This document shows, piece by piece, positions 43,118-54,570 of a stretch of 64,000 bases of DNA. The first letter of the stretch is position 1. Each line of letters starts with the position of its first letter. The stretch covers positions 62,001 through 126,000 of the forward strand of contig JFHB01000053.1 of the NCBI GenBank assembly GCA_000729835.1. The letters run 5' to 3'. Both the position numbers and the translations under genes were made by a program. The notes beneath the pieces are model-generated. The model was not told the origin of the DNA. It ran no database searches and worked only from the letters and a program-made list of their open reading frames with translations. The stretch comes from Atkinsonella hypoxylon (Eukaryota > Ascomycota > Sordariomycetes > Hypocreales > Clavicipitaceae).

Positions 43118-45651
43118 GGTTGCAGATCGCAAGACGTCTCGTCATGCGGCGTTCAGTGATGTTGAGATGGGAGAATGTTTCGCAAGAAAGCCAGAAGCTG
43201 GCAGGAGGCGCACGTGTGAATAGGCAAAGGCGGAGACCCCAAGCACAGACAGCGCGGGTGGGGGGAGGGGGGGGTTCCTTTTTTCCTTGTTGTGGGTGAA
43301 ATGGTAACTACCGCCGTGGACAAAAACGAGGTTCACTTTTTTTCTTTTCTTTTCCGGCGAGGCAACGCGAAACCGCACGATGACAGTGCAGAACGGCGGG
43401 CGGGCAGTGTGGGCAGCGGGCAGCGGGCACAGCGGGGACGGCCTCCTTGTGCTCTCGGCGTGACAGAAGTCAGAAGAAGTCGGTGTCACCCCGGCGAATG
43501 CAGTTGTAGACTTGCAAGCAAGAAGAAGAGAAGGGGCAGCGAGGAAGAGGCGGATGTTCCAAGACTAGCACGAGCACTAGCACTCCTTTCCCTGCTCTAC
43601 TATTTATCCAGTGTTGAAGAGCGAGAGCAGCGACGAGATGAGAGGTTGAGAGTTGTGGAAGGTGACGGAACAGGGAGAACAGGGAGTCCAGAACACCAAG
43701 TGTCAATGTTGGTTGGTTCAATGTTCAGTGTTGTCTGGTCCGTTCAGGGAGGGCACGTACTCCTGGAGCTTGGCGGCGCACAGGGGTCTGGTGCTAAGCA
43801 GGTGCTAAGCAGGTACACCCACCCACTGTAGACACCGACATAGAGTGGATGTAGGCATCTGCGTCAGCATTTGGACGTTTCCAACATCTATCTATCTGCA
43901 TGGGGTTCAAAAAATTAGAATAGGCGCTGTTCAATGCCACTGATCGATTCACTGACGAAACGCGCGTCGTTATGCTCTCCACAACCAGACGTAGTAGGCC
44001 GGGGCAACACAACACAAACCTGTCGTCGACTCTGCGCGCCCAGCTGGACCCGTATCCTCATTCTCAGGAACCCTACCTCACCCTACCTCGAGCATCCGTT
44101 GTTGTGGACGGTCGAGAACCATGGCTATGGAAAGAAGCTACTGCAGTACTTACTGCAGTACTCCGTAATATCTGTGCTAGGTAGGTATTATCCCGTCAAT
44201 CCGTGCAGTCCGTCCTCAGGGAACGCGCCATGCAGACCGGCGGCAGTCGGTGCCTGTCAACCTGTTTACGCCTCTCGCCACCGGCTGCTGCAGGGCAGGA
44301 CATGTCTGACGTCTGGAGATGGAGACTGGCGCCACCCGTCGTGGAAGGTAGCACACAGTGAGTGCCTGACAGAAATATCAGTAGCACATATACTATACTA
44401 TACAGTGTGTTGTAAAGAGTATTTGACGACCTGGATGTACCACAGCATCACTAGCCCTATTAGGAATAGCAGCACAAATTGGGAGAAGCGCCTAAACTTG
44501 CTAAAAAAAAAAAAGTAAAAAAAAAAAAAAACTCAGACGAATGAATAAATATAAAGCAGACCCCTATTATTGTGATACAATAGTTATCCAATATCGGTTC
44601 TTACTGGTTTTCAGCATGGTATTCTGCAGCATTTCTATCCGAAGGAGGTTACGACAGGGTTGAGCATGAGGGCCTTCCTAGGTGAATAAGTCTGGTAGCA
44701 TATATATTACAAAATTATCCGCATATTTTACATTTGGAGGTGATTTCATCGATCATCTTCCAATCTTGGTGGGAGAGGCCAGTGGACCTGCTTAGGCGGT
44801 GACCAGGCCCCAGCCGACATAGAAGCCGGCAAACGTTGTGACGTTCTCAAAAGTTTTCACTCCAATAGCCAGCCTCGTGTCCTTCTTTAGTGCCCCTGTT
44901 TTGCGTCCAAGTATTATACCCGTCGTCGCCCTCTCGGTGCAGTCAATATTTGCGCAGCTTTCGAAACGCAGATTCCCGCCCCCCGCACGAAGCAACTCCG
45001 TGCCATTTGATTTGCCCACCAGACGTGCCATTGTTGACTTGGATGGGGCTCTTTTTATTTTCGTAATTCAACTGCCCCCACAGCCTCCACGGCAACCAGA
45101 TGCACAGGGGAGTTGACTAATGAAGTGAAATGACAGAGATGCACACCTTTTTTTTTTTTGTTTTTTCCCCGTCAGTGTCATGTAACGTAAAAATTCCATC
45201 GGCTAAACCCTGTGTGCGGTGGGGTATCCTGGTCTCGGGCAGGCCACGGGCCGTTGTGCAGGGGATTAGCATAGTACCGAATGGTGTTTGTATAATTTCA
45301 ACGTTATGCCTTATAATGTGAATGGTGCTAATAACTATAGACAAGGCAAGTGCGTCGTTTTTGTAATCAAAGAGAAACCGGAAGCGCTGTTCATTGTTCA
45401 CATTGGTTGGCTTATCAAAGTGCACGCCAGCCAGTCGGCAGATGATTATCTCCGCAACCTCATAGTGTCAAGATTCCAACTCGACGCCACATGCGTCGAG
45501 AGTCAAAGTAGTGCACCCTGAATATACATACTGCATCGGTATATGAAAACCACATCCACATACCAATAATGCCCCTTTGCTCTGCAATAGCGCCTTGCTA
45601 ACGGTTTCTGGCCAACACCATTTTCTTCCAAGACAAGAAAAAAAAAACCCT
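43118..45651. other. 2.5-kb intergenic region
   Basis: Promoter side of KAP95 and 3' flank of LEU4. Contains GC-rich sequence at 43.2-43.5 kb, poly-A runs at about 44503-44531, a T-run near 45149 and one doubtful ORF. The 179-codon forward ORF at 43292-43831 looks like low-complexity read-through and is not accepted. Confidence 0.55.
44792..45031 (-). CDS. Doubtful 79-residue ORF
   Basis: ORF with a plausible ATG and a mixed, non-repetitive composition (CANIDCTERATTGIILGRKTG), ending GFYVGWGLVTA. No family recognised and no further exon found. Confidence 0.2.
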   Translation of the reverse strand: MARLVGKSNGTELLRAGGGNLRFESCANIDCTERATTGIILGRKTGALKKDTRLAIGVKTFENVTTFAGFYVGWGLVTA

Positions 45652-47815
45652 TTACATCGCACTGGCCTGAGCTTCCAGGGCGCCCACGACGCTTGAACCA
45701 TTGATCTTGTTCAGGTTCATCTCAAATGGTACCTCATCCTCAACAGGCTTGGGGACGAACGAATTGCTGGGATGACCGGCGGCGAACTAGAAAAGTGATC
45801 GGTTAGCCGTTCATGCTGTTCATCTCCAATTGTCCTGCAGCATAGCTCACATTACTCGCAGCACTCAGCAAAGCAATCAGAGAGCTCTGTACCACATCCT
45901 CGTGGATACCGACACCCCAAATCGCTTCATTGCTTCCGGCGGCCGTGCATTCTATGTACGTCGCGGCTTTGACATCCCTACCCTTGCCGATGGCGTGTTC
46001 CTTGTAGTCCTGGACGTCCAAATTGACGCCTACACTCCTCAGGGCATTGGCCAAGCTGGAGATGGGACCATTGCCACGCCCACGCAGCCTATACTCCGTA
46101 CCATTAAATGAAACCACTCCATTGAACACACGCTTGAGATCTTTGGTGTCCTGGGTCTTGCCCTGTTCCGGAGGAGCAGGAGACATGGATCGGTCAGGCA
46201 TGATGGTGTAGTCGACAATGTTGAAGTGAGGATTTGACTTGAGGAAGTAAGTCTCTTCGAACAAGTCGGTAATCTCGTGTGCGCGAAGCTCTCTCCCCAG
46301 TCCATCCGTCTTTTTCTGAACAACCTTGGAGAAGGCAACCTGCAGACCACGAGGAAGATCCAGAGCGAGCTTTCGTAGAACAATCCATGCCGCGCCGCCC
46401 TTTCCGCTCTGCGAGTTGACGCGGATGACAGCTTCGTATGTGCGACCGATGTCCTGAGGGTCCAGCGGGAGGTAGGGTATCTCCCATGGGTCGTCGTAAG
46501 CAGCATTCGCGGCCGCGCGGACTTGGAATCCCTTCTTGATCGCGTCCTGATGGCTGCCGCTGAAGGCTGACATGGTCAAGGAGCCAGCATATGGCGAGCG
46601 TTCCGGCACGGGGATCTTGTTGCATGCTTCTACGGTCTCAATGACCCGATTCATATCGGAAAAGTCAACATTTGGATGAATACCCTGCGTATACAGGTTC
46701 AGAGCCAAAGATACCAGATCCACATTTCCAGTGCGCTCGCCGCTGAAAAGTAGGCAACCTGGGGACGTTAATACGGGAACTCTGGTGGCAATGACGGGTG
46801 AGCGTGTGCTCTGCCTTACCTTCTATGCGATCTGCGCCAGCCATCTGGCCCAACTCCGATGCTGCTATTGCGGTCCCGCGGTCGTTGTGCGTGTGGAGAG
46901 AGACGCAGACCTTCTCGCGCTCGGTGATGTTGCGGCAGAAATACTCTACCTGGTCGGCGAAGACGTTTGGCGTGGTCATCTCCACCGTGGCGGGCAAGTT
47001 GAATATGATGGGGTTCTCTTCCGAGGGCTCCCAGGCAGCCTTGACAGCCTCGCAGACCTGAACCGCGAAGTCGGGTTCCGTGTCGGAAAAGGTCTCGGGG
47101 CTGAATTCGAAGGCCCAGTCGGTGTCTTCCTGTGACGGATCGTCCTTGGTCAAGGCACGAACGAGCTTGGTGCAGCGGACGGCCGTTTCCATGGCCGCCT
47201 CCTTGGAGTGATTAAAGACAATTCGGCGGAAGCATTCGCTGGTGGCCAGGTAAATATGCACGATGGCCTTTTTAGCACCCTTCAGGGATTCGACGGTCCT
47301 TCGGATGAGTTCCTCTCTGCATGGGGACAGAACTTGCAGGTAGACATCATCGGGCATAGCGCCAGGTGTTTCAATGAGCTGCCGGGTAAAGGCAAAGTCG
47401 GTGTCCGAGGCGGAGGGGAAAGAGACTTCGATTTCTTTATAGCCAATATCAACGAGCAACTTGAAGAATTTCCATTTCTCCTCGATCGACTTGTAGATTT
47501 TGTTAGCATGCTGGCTTTCCTTTCCTCGAACAGTCCACCCTGATGTAACACGGTTGTGAAACAGTCGTCTGAATATCGACATACCATGGGGTCGACCAGG
47601 CTTTGGTTGCCATCTCGCAAATCAGTAGCCAGCCATCGAGGCGGTTTATCAATGGTCTTGTTGGGCCATTGGCGATCGGGCAGATGAATAGGTGGAAATT
47701 TCTTGTATTTCTTCCACGGCTGCGCGAGCCTACATGGTCGAAGTTCTTAGACACTCATTGGCTCTTGAGAAAGGGATACGAGGCGGTAGCCAAGGCACTT
47801 CACTTACATGGGCAT
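45652..47815 (-). CDS. LEU4: 2-isopropylmalate synthase
   Basis: First committed step of leucine synthesis: acetyl-CoA + 2-ketoisovalerate to 2-isopropylmalate; feedback-inhibited by leucine. Exons: 47815-47808 (8 coding nt), 47729-47585, 47489-46820, 46758-45851 and 45786-45652; 621 residues, as in yeast. The 8-nt exon supplies MPM, giving MPMLAQPWKKYKKFPPIHLPDRQWPNK. Catalytic features: DLRDGNQSL (metal-binding Arg-Asp), GYKEIEVSFPSAS, SLHTHNDRG (His-x-His) and GCLLFSGERTGNVD. The C-terminal regulatory LeuA dimer domain is present (NGPISSLANALRSVG). The last exon encodes the conserved tail. No clear mitochondrial presequence is seen with this start. Confidence 0.95.
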
Positions 47816-48471
47816 TTTGGCGAACAACTGGGGATGCAATCGCGGGGCAAATTTTTGTGTGGGCGTCTCGCAATGACGGAGGGGCAGACGGCGAATTGTC
47901 GTCCAAGGGAGGATGGCTCGGGCAGCAGCGGTTGGTTTCAATCGGCGGTCAACTGGTCGGATTTAAATAGGAGCCCAGCACATGTGAATATCCCGACGCA
48001 ATGGAGTGAATACTTTCACGAAACAAGGTTTGAGTGTGGTCATGAGAAAACTTGGAAAGAAAAGAGGAAAGGGGCGACGGAGGCTGGACCGGAGCCTTGT
48101 GAACGGATACTGAGTGGGCGGCAGCTTAAAACTGTGGTGTGGATTGGGGGAAAATCGAATTTATGTACCCGTACGGAGTACTCTGACGAATATCATCGTG
48201 GGAGGCCTGAAAAGCAGCCGTTTTTACCTCGTTTTACCTCGGGAATTGCTGGTGCGGTGAGTCACTGTCTCGACTGCCGGGGCTCTTTAGTTGATGCAAT
48301 CAATGTGTCCATCGTCCAGTCTAGTAATGAATGGGCTGAACCTGACGATTCATACTGTGGTGCACTGTGGTGCACTGTGCTGGCATTATCATCCGACCAG
48401 ACGGGTTACGCCACTTTGGACACAGGCAACTGCCATTACAGGTAGGTAACCTATCATTTACCGGAAATAGG
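47816..48471. other. LEU4 promoter region
   Basis: Upstream flank of LEU4. A long forward ORF (47603-48445) overlaps LEU4 on the opposite strand and has no protein character. Contains one TAGGTA motif near 48443. No Gcn4/Leu3 site was assigned with confidence. Confidence 0.4.
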
Positions 48472-48878
48472 TCAGCATCGGCTGCAATCGCACGTAGTAT
48501 TCTCCTTCATCTGTAGTCCCAATAGTCCCACAGCCCATGCAAAATCTGCGAGATCGTCGAGCCGGTTTCGGCCTTGGTGCCCCACAAACATCGTGGCGGG
48601 GTTGAACCTGTACGAATTCAAGGTGAGCACATCCACGATTCCTATCAGGAGCCAATTTACATGAAATCGGTCCCGCTCCAGAATCATGTTATTTATATCT
48701 TCATGCCATTGAGTTCATAATCATAAATCTCATCATCCCAGCCTGTCCAATTCCAGATTGCAACATACATGTCCTCCTCTTTCACATCATCCATAGCATC
48801 CCGCACACCTCCGGCAGTGGAAATCGTAAAACCACCGCCAGCCACGAACAGTCCCGGGCAAAGCTGAGACACATTCAC
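48472..48878 (-). other. Two adjacent protein-like ORFs, unresolved
   Basis: Directly after the stop of the DUF8035-like gene, two ORFs in different frames read like real protein: 48878-48693 (QLCPGLFVAGGGFTIS..., MYVAIWNWTGWDDE) and 48687-48472 (LNSYRFNPATMFVGHQGRNR, LADFAWAVGLLGLQ). The first begins inside the last codons of the upstream gene. They could be an alternative 3' end, the remains of another gene, or chance. No family recognised. Confidence 0.3.
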
Positions 48879-50650
48879 CGCATGTACCCTCTTGACGGGC
48901 CACGACTATCATACACAACCTCCCTCTCCCTCTCCCTCACCCTCTCATCATCCCATTCGTAGTCGTAGTCGCGACGGGGTGGCCGGCGATCATAATAGTG
49001 GCGACCAGACCGTCGGTACCAATCATCCATGTACTCCTTTTCCCACTCCATCTCCTTATATCGACGGCGATGTCGCCGTATGCGAGATGTCAACTCTGTA
49101 AGTCGAAGAACCTCGTCCTGTGCCGTTAAGAACATCAGCTGTTTCGCTCCAACTCCAAACCACTTCATTTTTTTTTCCCAGCACAACTCACGTATTTCAA
49201 ATAGTCCATAATGTAGAAGAACCACTTTGTCTCCTCATATCTGTAGCCCATCTCCTCGATTGCTTCTCGACAGACCAAGTCCTTGGTGATTTCCGTCCAC
49301 ATTTCTCTGCTAGGCGGATAGGCAGGCGGAGCGGTAGTCCGTCCCGTACGGCGCTCGATATCCACATCTACATCAATCTCACGTTCACGGTCATAGATCG
49401 CGACTGAGGTGTAATCTCGACTGTTTCCTGTAGCGGGCGTTGGAGAGGGTGCCCTCGTGGATACCATGGCGCCGTCTCTCTCTGGAATGAACTTTGTCCT
49501 TCTCACGCCACTATACTTGGACCAATTGGTCTCAGTACTTGCTCCGCCGACACCATCCATCCGAACCCTCTCTGTGCCTGGAGGAACGTCAACAATGGTC
49601 CAGTCTTTGGTAGCACCATGGTATGCTTCGCCCATGCGGCCTCGGGAGTCGATTGTCCCTGTAATATACTCTGCTTCTTCGTCTGCAGGCGAGGAAATAG
49701 GTGCTGCGGAGTGAGAGCGCCGGTGTGACGATCTATTACGGTCATGCAGGCGGAGATGATCCATATCCCTGCGAAGAACGACTTCATCATCGTGGTAGTG
49801 GGATCGGCGTTCACGCGATGGTGACCGGTGACGAGATCTTGAACGGCAAATGTCGACATCTACCTCTGTGCGATTCTTGGACAATGCGATGTCGATGTCG
49901 GTTTCGCGATCGCGGATTTGGGTACGCGAGCGTGGTCGGGGAGGAGGAGGGGGAGATGGGGCTTTTGCCCGAATGACGCCTTGGAGAATGATAAGTCCTG
50001 TTCTCTATCTTCACCAGCATATGAGGTGTCATTCCTGGAATCAAATTTTACTTACCATGGTCGATGTCCGTATAGTGCGTAATAACCTCCCGCTCAATGA
50101 CCGGTCCACGTATAACGGGCGGCGGCGGCGGCGGCGACGGTGAAGGAGTTGGCTCTCTTTCCTTTTCCCTCTCGACAATCCTCGTGTGAATACGTTCCCT
50201 CATAGGCGAAGGGCTTCTCCTTATTCGCTCGACGAATCGAACCGACTGTGGAGACGGCGACCTCCTCCTCACCACTGAAGGGCTCCTTACCCTTTCTCGT
50301 TCTCTCTCAACAATCCTTGTGCGTGAACGTTCACGATCATGAGAATGAGAATGAGGAGATTCACTTCTTGGCCTGCCAACTATGCGGACAGGGCTAGGAC
50401 TTCTCGCACGTCGGTCCCAAGTCTCTACATCGCGCTTCCGTATAGTCATGGGTCCAGCTTCCGTGCGTCGCAGGTCTTCTCGTAAGAACGACGGTGCTGA
50501 CTCTCGCTCGCGGGTACGCAGAGGTGGACTCCTCGCCCTGACTCTCGTTGTGCGGAAATCGCCATTGTCGAAGCGAGTATCAGACCGACGAGGAGCGGCG
50601 TAGAAATCCCGCTCCTCGAAGTCTGTCATCCGAGCACCACGTTGGGACAT
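48875..50650 (-). CDS. Arg/Ser-rich protein with a DUF8035-like C-terminal domain
   Basis: Exons 50650-50056, 49979-49192 and 49117-48875; 541 residues. The N-terminal roughly 300 residues are extremely rich in Arg, Glu, Ser and Pro, with RSPSP and RERER motifs and a short Pro run, similar to SR-like disordered regions. The globular part begins at DWTIVDVPPGTERVRMDGVGG and runs to EMWTEITKDLVCREAIEEMGYRYEETKWFFYIMDYLKY, rejoined by the last intron to DEVLRLTELTSRIRRHRR. From memory this fits a fungal family annotated as DUF8035; function unknown. The domain is split by the intron at 49118-49191, and both parts read in frame. Confidence 0.75.
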
Positions 50651-52828
50651 GGTAGCTGAACAAGGTTTTTCTCAACTTTGGAGGCCGACTTTTATCTTGT
50701 GTGTCGCAAGTTGCCTCTCTTTCTCGCGCGAACGAATGTGAAGGGGTTGGACACACTGCGGGACCGTACCATGCAATATCGCAGAAGAACTTGCCGCAAT
50801 GACGACGGAGGAAGCAACTGAGTTATATCGGAAACCAAGTATTTGTAGGCTGAAGAGATCTTGGAGAAGAAAAAAACCAAGATAAGCGAGAAAGAGGGAA
50901 AGGCGATCTAAGTATGGGAAAAGAAACGTCACAAACAGTCTATGGCAAGTCTGGTCGCTTTCGTAACGACACCCGACGTCACTGCCCCCCACTAGTATGT
51001 CAGCAACAACAAGGCCCCTGACAGGAAAAGTCGATAAATTCTTCTTATTACTTCGGCACTCTCTCGCAGTAGAGCGCTGACTCAGAAATCGGGCAAAGTT
51101 ATGTGCCTGGACGGTCTTGGGTCACAGAACTCAGAAGATTGGGTAGCTACCACAGCACCCCGTCGAAGACGAGGTCTGGTCGAAGCCGAGACTAGACAGC
51201 CCCAAGCGAACAGCCCCAAGCCCCAAGCCGCAGCGCGGGGTAGCGTGGCGTAAATCAAAGTTGGCGGATCAGTGGCAAACGGGCAGCAAAGCGGACCGGG
51301 ACGGGCCAACGCGCGGTTTTAAATAAATGCCCAGCCTGATGATGGATGGTTGGAGAGAGGAAGCCGGACTGACAGGTTAACGGTGCGCTTGAGACGCGAA
51401 AAATCGCAACAGTGGCATTCGGGAAGCAGCAAGATGAGATGGGGATGGGAGGGGAGGAGAGGGAAAATTGGCGGCTGATGGCAAACGTTCTGGGCGAAGA
51501 TAATAAATGACGACAAAGCAGCGGAACGGGGCCCGCGTCTGTACAATGAACAATGGATAATGTATAATGTACAATGTACAACGTACTATGGATTACGGAA
51601 TACAAGCCCCCAGACTCCCTTTCACCCAGTCCCGTACCTTGGGTGCCAAGCATGTGATGGTAGAATTACCTGACTAGACGCAACTAGGTCCAGTCCTAAT
51701 AATAATATAAACAATGAATGGGGTTGCGGGACTCGTCACCTGTAATAATCCGTATGCTAGCAGGTAGGTATTCTGTACAAGGGTATCCCTTTGAGTGCTC
51801 AAAGCAACAACCAGAACCACGTCACGACCAGCGGGGTTGAGCGGTACTTGGATTTACGTGCGAACCCCACTGTGAAAGAAGTCGTAGCAGTTTTCGGATG
51901 TACAAAGACATACATACCTCTTGGACTCAGGGTCACGCACCACAGCTATCGTACCTGCTGTGAGGTATGACCGAGGTATCGGACGTGGGATGGTCCCGTG
52001 GCCTGCCTTTGAGTACGCAAAGATTCAATGAGCGAAATCATGATACCTCTGTACATTTTTGTTCTTTTGTGAAATGGCCTGCTGCAACAGAGTGGATGCT
52101 GATGCGTCGAGTGTACCTAGGTAGTCTGCATTATTGGTCGCTTCGCTTGTCGACGTGCTTATCTTCCACAGCGTCCTTTGGGCTTGAAAGGCAAATAGGT
52201 GTCGCATGGACACAGCCTCCGTCTTTATTTAGATTGAACCTACAAATGGGCGTGGGATAACTAAAGTGCTCTCAGTTTGCTCGCCGCGTAATAGCACGGC
52301 TAGTGGCCAGCCTGCCTCTTCTCTTGCCAATAGCGCAGCATGGCGTGGCCGTGGAGACGGTCGAGAATTTTTTTTTTTTTCAAAAAAAAAAAGGGAAAAA
52401 AAAAAAGATGCAGTGCGTACATCTCACAACAATCCTAAACCTCCTAAACCCGCCTCGGACGGTATCCTCTGGCACATTTCTCTCCGTCGCTGGCTGCCTC
52501 CAGCTTGTCTGCCGGGGTGTGACGGAGAAAGCCCATCATGAGCCACTTCGCCTGACTGACCACTTGACCCAGCTGAAGGCTGAAGGTAATTAATTAGATG
52601 GTGCTGACAGCGCACGTAGTCTGGCAGCCCATCACATCACATGGCGCATGGATCTGATTGTGGTAGCACAAGCCACGGCATGGCGTGTTTAAGCACGCGT
52701 GTCTCGCGGATCAATCTTAATCCGAACCAGAATTGAGGACAGCTGGACATGCCCTTCCCCTAGCCCATTGTCGTCTTCTCGTACAACTCCTGCCTAGTAT
52801 CGACCATCCCGACGAACAATCATTCATC
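50651..52828. other. 2.2-kb intergenic region
   Basis: Between divergently placed DUF8035-like and Sec61-gamma genes. Contains a gtacaatg-type low-complexity stretch at about 51540-51585, TAGGTA motifs near 51763 and 52116, and the T13/A11/A11 block at 52368-52406. No supported ORF. Confidence 0.55.
52368..52406. repeat. Poly-T/poly-A inverted homopolymers
   Basis: About thirteen T, one C, about eleven A, three G, about eleven A. T and A runs one base apart can fold as a hairpin. Confidence 0.85.
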
Positions 52829-53174
52829 ATGTCCGACCAAATTCAGGAGCTCGTGGATACTCCTAGCCAATTCTTAAAGGATAGCGTCCAGTTTATGAAT
52901 AAGTGCCAGAAGCGTACGAACACCTTCGCTTTCAAATAACGCCTAATTCTCGCTACAAATCGCAAACTAATCCCTATGACTTTGCAGCCGACCAGAAGGA
53001 ATTTACGAAAATCTGCCAGGCTGTTGGTACTGGATTCGTTATTATGGGTGTGGTCGGCTATGTAGTGAAGCTGAGTACGCCAAGACGCGAGAACCCTTCC
53101 CACTCATTATACGTAGCTAACCAGTCCTTGCAGTCCATATTCCCATCAACCAGATCCTCGTAGGAGGCGCATAA
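52829..53174 (+). CDS. SSS1: Protein translocon subunit Sec61 gamma
   Basis: Small tail-anchored subunit of the ER Sec61 channel, essential for protein translocation. Exons 52829-52913, 52988-53074 and 53134-53174 give 70 residues. The protein starts MSDQIQELVDTPSQFLKDSV, continues CQKPDQKEFTKICQAVGTG and the single membrane helix (FVIMGVVGYVVKL), and ends IHIPINQILVGGA, the near-invariant C-terminus of the family. All three exons are needed to obtain this. The second intron has a CTAAC branch site. Too small and too interrupted to be seen as a single ORF. Confidence 0.97.
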
Positions 53175-54570
53175 GCGGTACATCACGCATTTCACAAAAT
53201 TGCAAGCGGCTTATATTATATGCCAAGGCAAGAGCATACCAGACTGCACTTTTCGGAACGAACATACAGAGCATTTGGCTCTAGGACAGCACGTATTAAA
53301 AGTTGGACGAGGGCGTACTATTGTGATTCTAGCAATATGGCGATGAAGTGCCCTGAAGCCGTGTACTGATAGCGAAATTGTGGTTTACAGGCGAGCAATA
53401 GAAATCATTCTAACTTGTTTAGATCTATGAACTACCCCTTTTGCTTGCTCTGGTTGTGGCCAGCTTCAGCCCGGTTGCTCGCCACATGGTACATGACATC
53501 TCAGAGCGAAACGCCTGCTCTGTTCCGAAACAAGCGAGTGGACCGGTTTGGGAATATGGAGCTTTGCTGACAATGATAGCGACTTGCGAAATGCAGATGC
53601 AGATGCAGGTAGGCTTGAAGAGCAAGAGGAGGGAAAGAAGCAAACTGGTCAGCTTACTCCATGTCCGTCCGTTTTCTGCCTCTGGCAGTTGGACCAGTAG
53701 ATTTTCCCTTCCCTACCCAGCTATTATCTTGTCGTTGTGGAATATTACGTTGAAAAAGCTTCGCCATTAGCTAGCTACCCTTGGCTCCAAGCTGCTGCCC
53801 AAGCGCCTTGACATGGCGACCCATTTGCCATAATGTACGGAATAGACATGGCAAACCATCTTTGGGTGATAGATATGTGTCGCGGCGGCGACGGAGACAC
53901 ATGTGTTGATCTGAGGAGCTTCTTCTCATCATGTACGTTATGCATATCCCTGTTTGCTAATGTCAACATCACATGGAGGGCTCAGCATTCACCATGTGTA
54001 TGACTTGTGCCATCCATGATTGTGTGCCTAATAAAGAAAGCTTGAGTGGCGTTCGGTGCATTAGCTATTGTTACTATCACGGCGTTTTACGTAGATAATA
54101 CAGCCTACCAGCATACATGTATTGATTGTCTCGTCAGCCGCTTCATGCAAGACCCATGGCCACTGTTCGGACAGTCTGACCACAGTTGGACGTGGTCACG
54201 CCAAACATATTATCTATGTATTTCTTGGAATAGCAGAAATATAATAAGAAATCGCATAGAATTATATGCCTGCGTACTATCCGACAGACTGATTGAGTTT
54301 GAGCTTTACGAAGTACAGGCTGGAAATCATGTTCGAAGTTCGAAGGTGAGCCCAGGCAAGCTCGTAGGCCATAACGTCATTGGTTCTCCCCACCACTTGG
54401 CTCGCAAGGCTGGGTCCCACTTTTCACCCAGCATCATTGTCATTGTCCAAGCATCGACATACCGTCCTCTAGCTACTCGTGCCAACCATTATCTTCGCCA
54501 TCTTCTAGAAGTACAAGCCAATTGACACAACAGAAGCTAATGGCCTGACTCAGTCGAAGCGACACCAGCC
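53175..54570. other. 1.4-kb intergenic region
   Basis: Between SSS1 and MED17 on the same strand. Short repeat of atgcag (about 53593-53608). ORFs at 53441-53770 and 54046-54525 show no protein character I can support. Confidence 0.5.

Noticed and set aside
43292..43831. 179-codon forward ORF upstream of KAP95
   Set aside because: Low-complexity Arg/Glu/Gly text from GC-rich promoter DNA, no recognisable domain or splice partner.
47603..48445. 280-codon forward ORF overlapping LEU4
   Set aside because: Its first part is antisense to LEU4 exon 2 and the rest is promoter sequence with no domain.
54046..54525. 159-codon forward ORF before MED17
   Set aside because: Composition looks random, no conserved motif, and it sits in a promoter-like interval.
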